In this document: positions 41,306 through 49,856 of the stretch, piece by piece
Layout: each line of letters starts with the position of its first letter
Position numbering within the stretch: the stretch's first letter is position 1
Assembly (NCBI RefSeq): GCF_001746365.1
Contig: NZ_MJAJ01000048.1
Coordinates: 1-64,000 of the forward strand
Reading direction: 5' to 3'
Length of the DNA stretch: 64,000 nt
From: Streptomyces sp. LUP30
GTDB taxonomy: Bacteria; Actinomycetota; Actinomycetes; Streptomycetales; Streptomycetaceae
Notes under the pieces: model-generated
The model's database searches: none
What the model saw: the letters and a program-made list of their open reading frames with translations, nothing else
What the model was told of the DNA's origin: nothing
Made by a program: the position numbers and the translations under genes

Positions 41306-42410
41306 CGCGGGGCCGCGTTTCGCGGTGGTCGGCAACCCGGAGAACCGCCGGGTGGCCCTTTTCGCGGACGCGGTGCGCGCGGCCGGTCTCCCCGCCCCGC
41401 GCGTCGTGGCCTGGAGCGACGTGCTCCGTGCCCGGGGAGCCGACTTCGACGGCGACGAGATCGTCCGGATCGACTCACCCGGGGAGAACCCCGAGGTCGA
41501 CCGGATGCTGCGCGGCGCGCAGGACCCCACCAGGGTCGAGGGCTCGGCCCGCTGGTACGCCCGCTTCACGGCGGCGGTGCGCGGGCTGCGCGGCGGCGTC
41601 CGCCTCGACGACCCCGACGACCTGACCGTGCTGTTCGACAAGCGGCTCTGTCACGGCGTCCTCGACGCCGCGGGCGTCCCGGTCCCCGCCTCGCCCACCT
41701 CGGGTCCGCGGGGCATCGCGGTGCGCGGCTGGGACGACGTGCGCGGGGTGATGCGCGGGCACCGGATGTCCCGGCTGTTCGTGAAGCCCGCGCACGGGTC
41801 CTCCGCGTCGGGCGTTCTGGCCGTCGAATCGGGCGGCGGCCGCATCAGGGCCACGACCTCCGTGGAACGCGCCGCCGACGGCAGCCTGTACAACTCCCTC
41901 AGGGTGCGGCGTTACGAACGCGAACAGGACATCGCGGCCGTCGTGGACGCTCTCGCCCCGGACGGCCTGCACCTCGAACGCTGGCTGCCGAAGGCGTCCC
42001 AGGACGGCCGGGCCGCCGACCTCAGAGTCGTGGTGGTGGCGGGCCGTGCCACCCACGCGGTGGTCCGCACCAGCCGCTCGCCGCTGACCAACCTCCATCT
42101 GGGCGGCCGGCGGGGAGACCTGCCGGCCGCACGGCAGGCGGTGGAGGCGGCGGGCGCCGACTGGTCCGACGTGCTGGGCGTCTGCGAGCGGGCCGCGGCC
42201 TGCTTCCCGCGCACCCTGTGCGTCGGCGTGGACCTGCTGCCCGCGGTGGGCTGGCGCGGCGCCGCGGTCGGCGAGGTCAACGCCTTCGGCGACCTGCTGC
42301 CCCGGCTCACGGGCCTGCCCGGCAGCGGAGCCGAGGGCCTCGACACCTACGGCGCCCAGGTGGCCGCCGTGCTGCGCGACCGGAACGACAGAGGAACACC
42401 CCATGCCTGA
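41286..42410 (+). CDS. STM4014 family ATP-grasp-like protein
   Basis: A 374-residue protein beginning MSPSASDAGPRFAVVGNPEN. The middle (LFDKRLCHGVLDAAGVPVPASP, MSRLFVKPAHGSSASGV) and the end (TLCVGVDLLPAVGWRGAAVGEVNAFGDLLP) show an ATP-grasp layout: a lysine-containing nucleotide-binding strand and a late acidic/Asn metal site. ATP-grasp enzymes join a carboxylate to an amine or thiol through an acyl phosphate. This hints at a ligation step in the pathway, though no substrate is known. It overlaps the genes on both sides (20 and 8 bases), so the operon is translationally coupled. Confidence 0.85.
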   Translation: MSPSASDAGPRFAVVGNPENRRVALFADAVRAAGLPAPRVVAWSDVLRARGADFDGDEIVRIDSPGENPEVDRMLRGAQDPTRVEGSARWYARFTAAVRGLRGGVRLDDPDDLTVLFDKRLCHGVLDAAGVPVPASPTSGPRGIAVRGWDDVRGVMRGHRMSRLFVKPAHGSSASGVLAVESGGGRIRATTSVERAADGSLYNSLRVRRYEREQDIAAVVDALAPDGLHLERWLPKASQDGRAADLRVVVVAGRATHAVVRTSRSPLTNLHLGGRRGDLPAARQAVEAAGADWSDVLGVCERAAACFPRTLCVGVDLLPAVGWRGAAVGEVNAFGDLLPRLTGLPGSGAEGLDTYGAQVAAVLRDRNDRGTPHA

Positions 42411-43260
42411 GCCCGACATGAACGACGTCGTGGGCCGTCACGACATCCTCCTGGTCACCCTCGACACCCTGCGGTACGACGTGGCCGAGGAACTCGCGGA
42501 GGCGGGCCGCATTCCCCACCTGGCCCGCCACCTCCCCGGCGGCCGCTGGGAGAAAAGGCACGCCCCGGGCAGCTTCACCTACGCCTCCCACCAGGCGATC
42601 TTCGCCGGTTTCCTGCCTACCCCGGCCGCCCCCGGACCGCACCCGCGGCTGTTCGCGGCGAGCTTCGCGGGCAGTGAGACCACGGCGCCCGGCACCTATG
42701 TCTACGACACCCCCGACATCGTCTCGGGTCTGGCCCGGGACGGCTATCACACCGTGTGCGTCGGGGGAGTGGGCTTCTTCAACCGGCAGGGCCCCCTGGG
42801 CTCGGTCCTGCCCGGTCTGTTCCACGAGTCCCACTGGGAACCGGAGTTCGGTGTGACCTCGCCCCACTCCTTCGAGCACCAGATCGACCGGGTCGAGGAG
42901 GCCGTACGGCGACTCCCCGACGAGCGGCGGCTGTTCCTCTTCGTGAACGTGTCCGCCCTGCACCAGCCGAACTGGTTCCATCTGCCCGGCGCCACCCGCG
43001 AGGCGGGCGACAGCCGTGCGACCCACGCCGCCGCGCTGGAGTACGTGGACCGGCACATCGGGCGGCTCTTCGCCGCCGCGAGCAGCAGGCGCCGCTGCTT
43101 CGCGATCGTCTGCTCCGACCACGGCACCGCCTACGGCGACGACGGCTACACCGGACACCGGCTCGGCCACGAGTGCGTGTGGACCGTCCCGTACGCCCAC
43201 TTCTTCCTCGACCACGCGCCCCGTGACCGCACACCCCGCCCGACGGAGACCGCCCGATGA
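42403..43260 (+). CDS. STM4013/SEN3800 family sulfatase-fold hydrolase
   Basis: A 285-residue protein. DILLVTLDTLRYDVAEE near residue 14 and FAIVCSDHGTAYGDDGYTGHRLGH near the end are the two metal-binding halves of the alkaline phosphatase/sulfatase fold. HAPGSFTYASHQAIFAGFLP holds the nucleophile region, where classical sulfatases have Cys/Ser-x-Pro-x-Arg; that formylglycine motif is missing here. A phosphoester or other hydrolase activity is possible but unknown. GAGGAA precedes the ATG, which lies inside the STM4014 3' end. Its stop overlaps the STM4012 start (ATGA). Confidence 0.87.
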   Translation: MPEPDMNDVVGRHDILLVTLDTLRYDVAEELAEAGRIPHLARHLPGGRWEKRHAPGSFTYASHQAIFAGFLPTPAAPGPHPRLFAASFAGSETTAPGTYVYDTPDIVSGLARDGYHTVCVGGVGFFNRQGPLGSVLPGLFHESHWEPEFGVTSPHSFEHQIDRVEEAVRRLPDERRLFLFVNVSALHQPNWFHLPGATREAGDSRATHAAALEYVDRHIGRLFAAASSRRRCFAIVCSDHGTAYGDDGYTGHRLGHECVWTVPYAHFFLDHAPRDRTPRPTETAR

Positions 43261-44633
43261 CCACCGCCGAGCCGACCACCGAGCCGACCACCGCCGAGCC
43301 GATCACCGGTGTCAGCCCGTACCAGCACTACATCTACGCCTATCCCCACAAGACCGCCTACTGCCCGCTCCCCGCCCGCCCGCTCCTGCGCCGGCTCTGG
43401 GCGGCCGAGCCCAAGGAGGCGCTCTCCCTCTACCTGCACATACCGTTCTGCGAGGTCCGCTGCGGCTTCTGCAACCTCTTCACCCGCATCGGCGCGCCCG
43501 ACGGCCTCACCGGCGCCTACCTGGACGCGCTGGAACGGCAGGCGACAGTCGTGCGCGAGGCGCTGGGGGAGACGGACCGGGTCCGATTCGCCACCGCGGC
43601 CTTCGGCGGCGGCACCCCCACCTTCCTCACCGCCGGTGAGCTGGAGCGCCTCTGCGACATCGCCGAGCACCGCATGGGCGCCGACCTGCGCGCGGTCCCG
43701 CTCTCCGTCGAGGCCTCACCCGCCACGGCCACCGCCGACCGCCTCGCCGTCCTGGCCGAGCGCGGCGCCACCCGGCTCAGCCTGGGCGTCCAGAGCTTCG
43801 TCGAGACCGAGGCCAGAGCCGCCGTACGACCGCAGCGCCGCGCCGACGTCGAGACCGCCCTCGCCCGCATCCGCGACGCGCGCATCCCGGTCCTCAACAT
43901 CGACCTCATCTACGGCATCGAGGGTCAGAGCGAACAGAGCTGGCTGCACTCCCTGGACGCCGCCCTGGCCTGGCGGCCCGAGGAGCTCTACCTCTACCCC
44001 CTCTACGTCCGCCCCCTCACCGGCCTCGGCCGACGCGCCACGACCGGCCCCGACCCGGCCTGGGACGAACAGCGTCTGACCCTGTACCGGACCGGTCGCG
44101 ACCACCTCCTCGCGCACGGCTACACCCAGCAGTCCATGCGGATGTTCCGCCGTGCCGACGCGCCGCCCCAGGGCGCCGACGACTACGCCTGCCAGAGCGA
44201 CGGCATGATCGGTCTCGGCTGCGGCGCCCGCTCCTACACGGCCGCACTGCACTACTCCTTCGACTACGCGGTCGGCATGCACGAGATCCGCGGCATCATC
44301 GACGACTACGTATCCAGCGGCCCGGCCGACTTCGCCCGCGCCCAGGTCGGCTTCCGCATGGACCCGCGCGAGGCGCGCCGCCGCCACCTCCTGCAGTCCC
44401 TGCTCCAGGCCGAGGGGCTGCGCCTCGACGACTACCGGGCCCGCTTCGGCGGCACGCCCGCCGACGACTTCGGCCCCGAACTCGGGCGCCTCGCCGACCG
44501 CGGCTGGCTCACCGACGCCGACCCGACGACCCTGCGGCTCACCCCCGAGGGGCTCGCCCACTCCGACGCCGTCGGCCCCGACCTGTTCTCACCGGCCGTG
44601 CGGACCGCCATGGCCGCCTACGAACGCAAGTGA
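43257..44633 (+). CDS. STM4012 family radical SAM protein
   Basis: A 458-residue HemN/HemW-like radical SAM enzyme. The 4Fe-4S cluster ligands are Cys65, Cys69 and Cys72 (CEVRCGFCN), preceded by SLYLHIPF as in HemN relatives. FGGGTPTFL and LSLGVQSFVETE are further family motifs for SAM binding, and VLNIDLIYGIEGQS belongs to the barrel. A HemN-like C-terminal domain follows. The first 19 residues are a Thr/Pro/Glu-rich tail (TTAEPTTEPTTAEP). It generates a 5'-deoxyadenosyl radical; the substrate is unknown. Starts at ATGA overlapping STM4013. Confidence 0.9.
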   Translation: MTTAEPTTEPTTAEPITGVSPYQHYIYAYPHKTAYCPLPARPLLRRLWAAEPKEALSLYLHIPFCEVRCGFCNLFTRIGAPDGLTGAYLDALERQATVVREALGETDRVRFATAAFGGGTPTFLTAGELERLCDIAEHRMGADLRAVPLSVEASPATATADRLAVLAERGATRLSLGVQSFVETEARAAVRPQRRADVETALARIRDARIPVLNIDLIYGIEGQSEQSWLHSLDAALAWRPEELYLYPLYVRPLTGLGRRATTGPDPAWDEQRLTLYRTGRDHLLAHGYTQQSMRMFRRADAPPQGADDYACQSDGMIGLGCGARSYTAALHYSFDYAVGMHEIRGIIDDYVSSGPADFARAQVGFRMDPREARRRHLLQSLLQAEGLRLDDYRARFGGTPADDFGPELGRLADRGWLTDADPTTLRLTPEGLAHSDAVGPDLFSPAVRTAMAAYERK

Positions 44634-44643
44634 GGCGACCGCC

Positions 44644-45564
44644 ATGGACCTGACCCTCCTCTACCGCGGTCCGCTCGCCTCCTGCGACTACGACTGCCCC
44701 TACTGCCCGTTCGCCAAGCGGCGCGACTCGACGGCGCAGCTGCGCGCCGACCGGGCCGCGCTCGAACGGTTCGCCGGCTGGGCCGCGGCCCGGACCGAGG
44801 ACCGGCTCTCCCTTCTCTTCACCCCCTGGGGCGAGGGCCTGGTCCGCTCCTGGTACCGGCGTACCCTGGCCGACCTCTCCCGTCTCCCGCACATCCGCCG
44901 CGTCGCGATCCAGACCAACCTCAGCTGCCGCACCGACTGGCTCGCCGAGGCCGACCCCGCCACGCTGGCGCTGTGGTGCACCTACCACCCGGGCCAGACG
45001 CCATACGAGCGGTTCCTCGCCAAGTGCCGGGATCTGACGGACCGGGGCATCCGCTTCAGCGTCGGCGTCGTCGGCCTCCCCGAGCACCTCGAAGCGGCCC
45101 GCCGCCTGCGCGTCGACCTGCCCGCGCACGTCTACCTGTGGATCAACGCCGCCGAGGGGCACGTCTACGACGACGCCGAGGCCGACGGGTGGACGGCCCT
45201 GGACCCGCTCTTCCCGTACAGCCGCCATCCGCACGCCAGCGCCGGCCTGCCCTGCCGCACCGGCGAGTCGGTGATCTCGGTCGACGGGGACGGCACGGTC
45301 CGCCGCTGCCACTTCGTCCGCGCCGAACTCGGCAACCTCTACGACGGCTCGTACCGCGCCGCCCTGCGCCCCCGGACCTGCCCGCTCGCCGTCTGCGACT
45401 GCCACATCGGCTATGTGCACCTGGAGACGCTCCCGCTGTACGACGTCTTCGCGGGCGGCGTCCTGGAGCGCGTCCCGGCCGCACAGCACTCCGCCCGTGT
45501 CGCGACGATCGCGACACGGGCGGAGACAGCGAACGGGCAGGACGCTACGGGGTCACGTCCGTGA
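44644..45564 (+). CDS. STM4011 family radical SAM protein
   Basis: A 306-residue radical SAM enzyme with a compact N-terminal cluster motif Cys14-x3-Cys18-x2-Cys21 (CDYDCPYC). SLLFTPWGEGLV and VAIQTNLSCRTDWL belong to the barrel. A C-terminal Cys-rich part (RRCHFV, CPLAVCDCHIGYVHLE) may hold an auxiliary iron-sulphur cluster. It is the last gene of the operon, 10 bases after STM4012. The last 26 residues (after VLERVPAA) are encoded by a terminator-like hairpin and overlap the opposing GH30 gene. They are probably a non-conserved extension caused by loss of an earlier stop codon. Confidence 0.9.
   Translation: MDLTLLYRGPLASCDYDCPYCPFAKRRDSTAQLRADRAALERFAGWAAARTEDRLSLLFTPWGEGLVRSWYRRTLADLSRLPHIRRVAIQTNLSCRTDWLAEADPATLALWCTYHPGQTPYERFLAKCRDLTDRGIRFSVGVVGLPEHLEAARRLRVDLPAHVYLWINAAEGHVYDDAEADGWTALDPLFPYSRHPHASAGLPCRTGESVISVDGDGTVRRCHFVRAELGNLYDGSYRAALRPRTCPLAVCDCHIGYVHLETLPLYDVFAGGVLERVPAAQHSARVATIATRAETANGQDATGSRP
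45489..45525. terminator. Very strong hairpin at the STM4011/GH30 convergence
   Basis: CTCCGCCCGTGTCGCG and CGCGACACGGGCGGAG form a perfect 16-bp stem with an ACGAT loop. It lies 19 bases beyond the GH30 stop on the minus strand, but inside the 3' end of the STM4011 frame on the plus strand. Confidence 0.85.
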
Positions 45565-47572
45565 CCCTCCAGCGCTGGTTGGAGCCGGAGTTGGCCTGCC
45601 AGGTCGTCACGGCGGCGCCTTCGTTCGTCGCCTGGCCGCCGACTTCGAGGAGCCGTCCGGTGGCCGCGTTCACCAGGGTCCACGTGCCGTCGCCGGTGGT
45701 CGACATGATCCACTCGGTGGCGGGGTCACGCCTGCCGGTGTCGGGCTCGACCACCGGCACGTCGTTCCGCACGGCGAGGCGCTTGCCCTCGGCCGGGTTG
45801 GCGAAGACGTAACGCTGGCGCGCGCCCTTGTCGCCGTGCCGGGCGTCCAGCTGCCACTGCTGCGCGGTGCTGCCGTTGGCCGACCCGATGACCAGGCTCG
45901 TTCCGTTGGCGGCGACGGTGACCGCCTTGCCGCTCTGCACGCCGGTCAGCGTGTAGGAGTGACCCTTGCTGAACAGGCCGGCGTTCTTCGCGACGCCCGA
46001 GACGCCCTTGACGGCGAAGGAGGTCACGGACTGGGCGGGGACGGTGTAGGTGGCCTTGCCGTCCACGACCCTGACCGGGGCCTGCTGCTGGAGCTTGCCG
46101 TCGGCGCTGGTCACGGTCGGTGTGACGGTCGCGTTGCCCTTGATGCTGCGGAACTTGGACAGGTCGATGGTGACCGTGCGGGCCGCGGTGGTGGAGTTGA
46201 CGTGGACGAGCGAGACGCCCTTGCCGTCCTTGGTCACGGCCGCGGCGCTGGAGGTGTCGTCCACCTTGATCAGCTTGTCGCCGGGCTTGATGAAGTGGGT
46301 GAAGTTGCGGGCGGTGTCGAACTTGGTGTTCGTGAAGATCGGACACGACTGCACAGTGTCCGTCCTGGTGCAGCTGAACGGGAGCTGGATCTCGCCCCAG
46401 TTGCCGCCCTTGGCGGACTCGCCGCCCGGCTTCATGTTGTCGTAGTCCTCGACCGGCTGCCAGAACACCCAGGCGGTGGGCTCCAGTTCACGCAGGTCGT
46501 TCACCATCTGCTGGGCCAGCCCGAGGCCCGGACGCATGTCGGTGAAGCTCTGCCCGTCGCCCCAGTCGCCCTCGACCTCGCTCATCCACAGCGGCTTGTC
46601 GGCGGCCTTGGCGAGGTCGCGGACGGTGGTGCGCTGCCCGGTGCCGTAGGTGTGGACGTTCATCTGGTCCACGAGGTCCTTGGCGGCCTGCGAGTAGGAG
46701 TTCCAGTTGGTGGCGAAGAGGGACGGGTTGGTCTCGTCCATCGCCGATATCCCGGCCTTGACCTTGGCCTTCTTCAGTGCGGGCGCCAGCGCGGCGAGCA
46801 CCTTCTGCTGGAGCTCGGGGCCGATGTGAGCGCCCTCCTGGCGGCCGCCGACGGGCCGGCCGTTCGCGTCGAGCCGGGTGCCCCAGTAGCCGGTGTTGGG
46901 CTCGTTGAACGGGTCGATCGTGTCGACCTTGATGCCCTCGCCCTTCTCCAGCCGCTTCGTCGCACCCGCCAGATAGGCGGCGAAGTCGTCGACGGAGTCG
47001 GCCTTCAGCTGGTCGGTGTTGGCGTTGAACCCGCCGGACACATACCCGCTCTCCGTCATGAACCACGGCGGGGAGTTGCTGAACGCCTCCCAGTGGGTGA
47101 TGTCCTTCTTGATGCGGTTCACCCACCAGCGCTGGGTGGCGTCCGCCTTGGGGTTCCAGTCGGCGGGGTCGTCCGCGCTCCACCAGTCGGTGTCCTCGAG
47201 GGTGGTGCCCGCGGGCGCCTTCCACCAGCCCTGCACGGCGCCGCCGGCCCGCAGGTAGTTCTCGACGTCCGGAGCGTTGCCGCCGCCGATGTTGTAGCGG
47301 GCGATGTTCAGCGCCAGGCCGTCGTCACCGAAGAGCAGTTTGGCGAGCTTCTCCCGGACCGCCGGGGGATAGTCGCCGGTGGCGTTGGCGAACCAGACCA
47401 GGCTGGTGCCCCAGCCTTCGAACTTCTCCTGCTGGTACGAGGGGTCCGGCGTCACCGTGACGGCGGCCTCGGCGTGCGCCTGCACGGGGACGCTCAAGAG
47501 CGCGGCCCCGGTGGCCAGTGCGGTGAGTGCGGCGGCCCCGAGGGTCCGTCTGCTGCGGGTACGGCGTGCCAT
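45545..47572 (-). CDS. Secreted GH30 glycosidase (probable endo-beta-1,6-galactanase) with ricin-type lectin domain
   Basis: A 675-residue exported enzyme. A signal peptide (1-35) precedes a GH30 barrel starting with YQQEKFEGWGTSLVWFANATG. Catalytic residues are Glu224 (DPFNEP, acid/base) and Glu332 (LWMSEVEGDW, nucleophile). A beta-sandwich and a C-terminal ricin-B-like domain (KAVTVAANGTSLVIGSANGS...QQW) with QxW motifs follow. The subfamily with this opening cleaves beta-1,6-galactan, as in arabinogalactan. The operon partners (GH42 and a sugar importer) fit this. GGGAG precedes the ATG at 47572. Confidence 0.88.
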   Translation of the reverse strand: MARRTRSRRTLGAAALTALATGAALLSVPVQAHAEAAVTVTPDPSYQQEKFEGWGTSLVWFANATGDYPPAVREKLAKLLFGDDGLALNIARYNIGGGNAPDVENYLRAGGAVQGWWKAPAGTTLEDTDWWSADDPADWNPKADATQRWWVNRIKKDITHWEAFSNSPPWFMTESGYVSGGFNANTDQLKADSVDDFAAYLAGATKRLEKGEGIKVDTIDPFNEPNTGYWGTRLDANGRPVGGRQEGAHIGPELQQKVLAALAPALKKAKVKAGISAMDETNPSLFATNWNSYSQAAKDLVDQMNVHTYGTGQRTTVRDLAKAADKPLWMSEVEGDWGDGQSFTDMRPGLGLAQQMVNDLRELEPTAWVFWQPVEDYDNMKPGGESAKGGNWGEIQLPFSCTRTDTVQSCPIFTNTKFDTARNFTHFIKPGDKLIKVDDTSSAAAVTKDGKGVSLVHVNSTTAARTVTIDLSKFRSIKGNATVTPTVTSADGKLQQQAPVRVVDGKATYTVPAQSVTSFAVKGVSGVAKNAGLFSKGHSYTLTGVQSGKAVTVAANGTSLVIGSANGSTAQQWQLDARHGDKGARQRYVFANPAEGKRLAVRNDVPVVEPDTGRRDPATEWIMSTTGDGTWTLVNAATGRLLEVGGQATNEGAAVTTWQANSGSNQRWRVTDVTP

Positions 47573-47641
47573 GTGTGCTCCCAACTGCGGTGCGGTCGCT
47601 GTGGCGGGCCCCCTCCCGCCGTGCGGGCCGGAGGGGATGGC

Positions 47642-47671
47642 CCCCGGGCACGGGTCAGGCCGTGCCCGGGG
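47642..47671 (-). terminator. Intercistronic hairpin between GH42 and GH30 genes
   Basis: CCCCGGGCACGG and CCGTGCCCGGGG form a perfect 12-bp stem with a 6-base loop. It follows the GH42 stop by 24 bases within the operon. It may reduce transcription into GH30 or protect upstream mRNA. Confidence 0.6.
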
Positions 47672-47695
47672 AGTCGTGGGGTGCGGGTGGGGACG

Positions 47696-49741
47696 TCAGG
47701 CGGTGGGCCGGTGCAGGACGACGACCTCCCGGGGACCGAGGACGAGGGAGCCCTCCGCGTCGCGGGCGCCGAGCAGTACCTCGCCGTCGAGGCCGGGCAC
47801 CTGCACCGTGTCGTCGGTCCGGTTGACCAGGAACAGGAACCGTCCCTGGGGGCCGCGCCGTACCGCCAGTTCGACCGATCCCCTGGCCTGCGACGGAAGT
47901 TCGCTGCTCACACCGGCCGGTTCCAGCAGGCGCGGCAGCAGCGAGCGCAGCCCGTCGACGCCGAGCCGGGTCGACACGTACGAGGCCGAGCCGGCGCCCG
48001 TGGACCGGCGGGTGACCGCGGGCCGCCCGGAGTGCACCCCGCTGCGGTAGTGCGCCAGGACCTCCGTGTCGCCGTCGGCGAGGGTGATCCGGTCGGTCCA
48101 CAGACTGCCCCGGGTGGAGTCGTCCAGCTCCACGCTCTCGCCGGCGAGCAGCGGGCCGAACTCCTCGATGCGGATGCCGAGCAGGTCGCGCAGCGCGCCG
48201 GGGTATCCGCCGAGCCACACATGGTCGTTCTCGTCGACGACCCCGGAGAAGTACGTGGTGACGAGGTGGCCGCCCCGCTCGACGTAGCGCGTGAGGTCCT
48301 TGGCCAGTTCGGCCGGCACCATGTGCAGCACGGGCGCGACGAGGACCTGGTGGCGCGAGAGGTCGGCGCGGGTGGTCACGAGGTCGGCGCGGACGCCGAG
48401 GGCCAGGAGCGCCGAGTACCAGTCGAGCGCCTCCTGCCGGTAGTCCAGCAGGGCGCTCGGGTGGGAGTCCTGCTCGCTGGCCCACCACGACTCCCAGTCG
48501 TAGAGGATGCCGACGGCCGCCGCCTCGCGTTCCGAACCCGCCACCGGGGCGAGCGTCTTGAGCTTGGCGCCGAGGTCGGCGACCGCGCGGAACAGGTCGC
48601 TGTCCGCGCCGGCGTGCGGGACCATCGCAGAGTGGTACTTCTCGGCGCCGGCCGCGGACTGCCGCCACTGGAAGAAGCACACCGCGTCCGCGCCGTGCGC
48701 CACGTGCAGCAGCGAGTCGCGGGCCAGGTCGCCCGGTCGCTTCGCCACGTTCACGGGCTGCCAGTTGACCGCGCTGGTGGAGTGCTCCATCAGGAACCAC
48801 GGCCGGCCGCTCGCGATGCCGCTGACCAGGTTGGCGGAGAAGGACAGCTCGTCGCGGTCCTGCGGGCCGGGATGCACGTAGTGGTCGTTGGAGACGAAGT
48901 CGATCTCGCCCGCCCAGTCCGGGTAGTTCATGCCCTTCGTGCCGCCCATCACCATGAAGTTGGTGGTGACGGGAACGCCGGGGGTGATCTCCCGCAGGAT
49001 CTCGCGCTCCGCGACGAGGTGGTCCTTCAGCGCGTCCGAGGAGAACCGCTTGAAGTCCAGCTGCTGGGTGGGGTTGGGATGGGACGCGGCCAGCCGCGGA
49101 GGCAGGATCTGCTCCCAGTCGCTGTAGCGCTGCGACCAGAACGCCGTGCCCCAGGCGTGGTTGAGGGCGTCGAGCGTGCCGTAACGGGCGCGCAGCCAGA
49201 CGCGGAAGGCGCGGGCCGCGTCGTCGGAGTGGTCGTAGACGTTGTGGCACCCGAGCTCGTTGGAGACGTGCCAGGCGACCAGCGCCGGGTGGTCCTTGTA
49301 GCGGCCGGCGATCTCGCGGACCAGGCGCAGTGCGTGCTCGCGGAAGACGGGAGAGGTGGGCCGCCAGTGCTGCCGGGCGCCCGGCCAGAGCGTCTCGCCG
49401 TTCGCCGTGACCGGCAGGATCTCGGGGTGGGCCGTGGTGAGCCACGGCGGCGGAGAGGCGGTGGCGGTGGCCAGGTCGACGCCTATCCCGCCCGCGTGCA
49501 GCAGGTCCATGACCTCGTCGAGCCAGCCGAAGTCCCAGGTGTCCGGGCCCGGCTGGATGCGGGCCCAGGAGAAGATCCCCACGGAGACGACGGTGACGCC
49601 GGCCTCCTGCATCAGCCGGACGTCCTCCTCCCACACGTCCCGGGGCCACTGCTCGGGGTTGTAGTCGGCGCCGTAGGCCAGACGCGGAGCGGGGTCACCG
49701 TCCGCCCCGCGCAGCATGCGGGACTGGAGGGTGGAGATCAT
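47696..49741 (-). CDS. GH42 beta-galactosidase
   Basis: A 681-residue protein without a signal peptide, so probably intracellular. LAYGADYNPEQWPRDVWEEDVRLM is the GH42 N-terminus. Glu162 (WHVSNELGCHN) is the acid/base and Glu319 (WFLMEHSTSAVNWQ) the nucleophile. The trimerisation domain and C-terminal beta domain follow in normal order. It removes terminal beta-galactosyl residues, most likely from galacto-oligosaccharides brought in by the adjacent ABC importer. GGAAGG precedes the ATG. Confidence 0.93.
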   Translation of the reverse strand: MISTLQSRMLRGADGDPAPRLAYGADYNPEQWPRDVWEEDVRLMQEAGVTVVSVGIFSWARIQPGPDTWDFGWLDEVMDLLHAGGIGVDLATATASPPPWLTTAHPEILPVTANGETLWPGARQHWRPTSPVFREHALRLVREIAGRYKDHPALVAWHVSNELGCHNVYDHSDDAARAFRVWLRARYGTLDALNHAWGTAFWSQRYSDWEQILPPRLAASHPNPTQQLDFKRFSSDALKDHLVAEREILREITPGVPVTTNFMVMGGTKGMNYPDWAGEIDFVSNDHYVHPGPQDRDELSFSANLVSGIASGRPWFLMEHSTSAVNWQPVNVAKRPGDLARDSLLHVAHGADAVCFFQWRQSAAGAEKYHSAMVPHAGADSDLFRAVADLGAKLKTLAPVAGSEREAAAVGILYDWESWWASEQDSHPSALLDYRQEALDWYSALLALGVRADLVTTRADLSRHQVLVAPVLHMVPAELAKDLTRYVERGGHLVTTYFSGVVDENDHVWLGGYPGALRDLLGIRIEEFGPLLAGESVELDDSTRGSLWTDRITLADGDTEVLAHYRSGVHSGRPAVTRRSTGAGSASYVSTRLGVDGLRSLLPRLLEPAGVSSELPSQARGSVELAVRRGPQGRFLFLVNRTDDTVQVPGLDGEVLLGARDAEGSLVLGPREVVVLHRPTA

Positions 49742-49768
49742 GGCGGTCCTTCCGAAGGTGGTGCACGG

Positions 49769-49798
49769 GGGCGGCGCGGCCCGGGAGCCGCGCCGCCC
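49769..49798 (-). terminator. Intercistronic hairpin between binding protein and GH42 genes
   Basis: GGGCGGCGCGGC and GCCGCGCCGCCC pair perfectly (12 bp) around CCGGGA, 58 bases after the binding-protein stop. Such structures commonly keep the binding-protein mRNA more abundant than downstream genes. Confidence 0.6.
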
Positions 49799-49856
49799 GG
49801 CGTTTCACTGCATGGGGATTACTGGGTACTGATCACTGCGTACCGACTGTTTCCGA

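Noticed and set aside
42540..42660. Classical formylglycine sulfatase motif in the STM4013 protein
   Set aside because: No C/S-x-P-x-R pentapeptide is present, so it is not called a sulfatase despite the fold.
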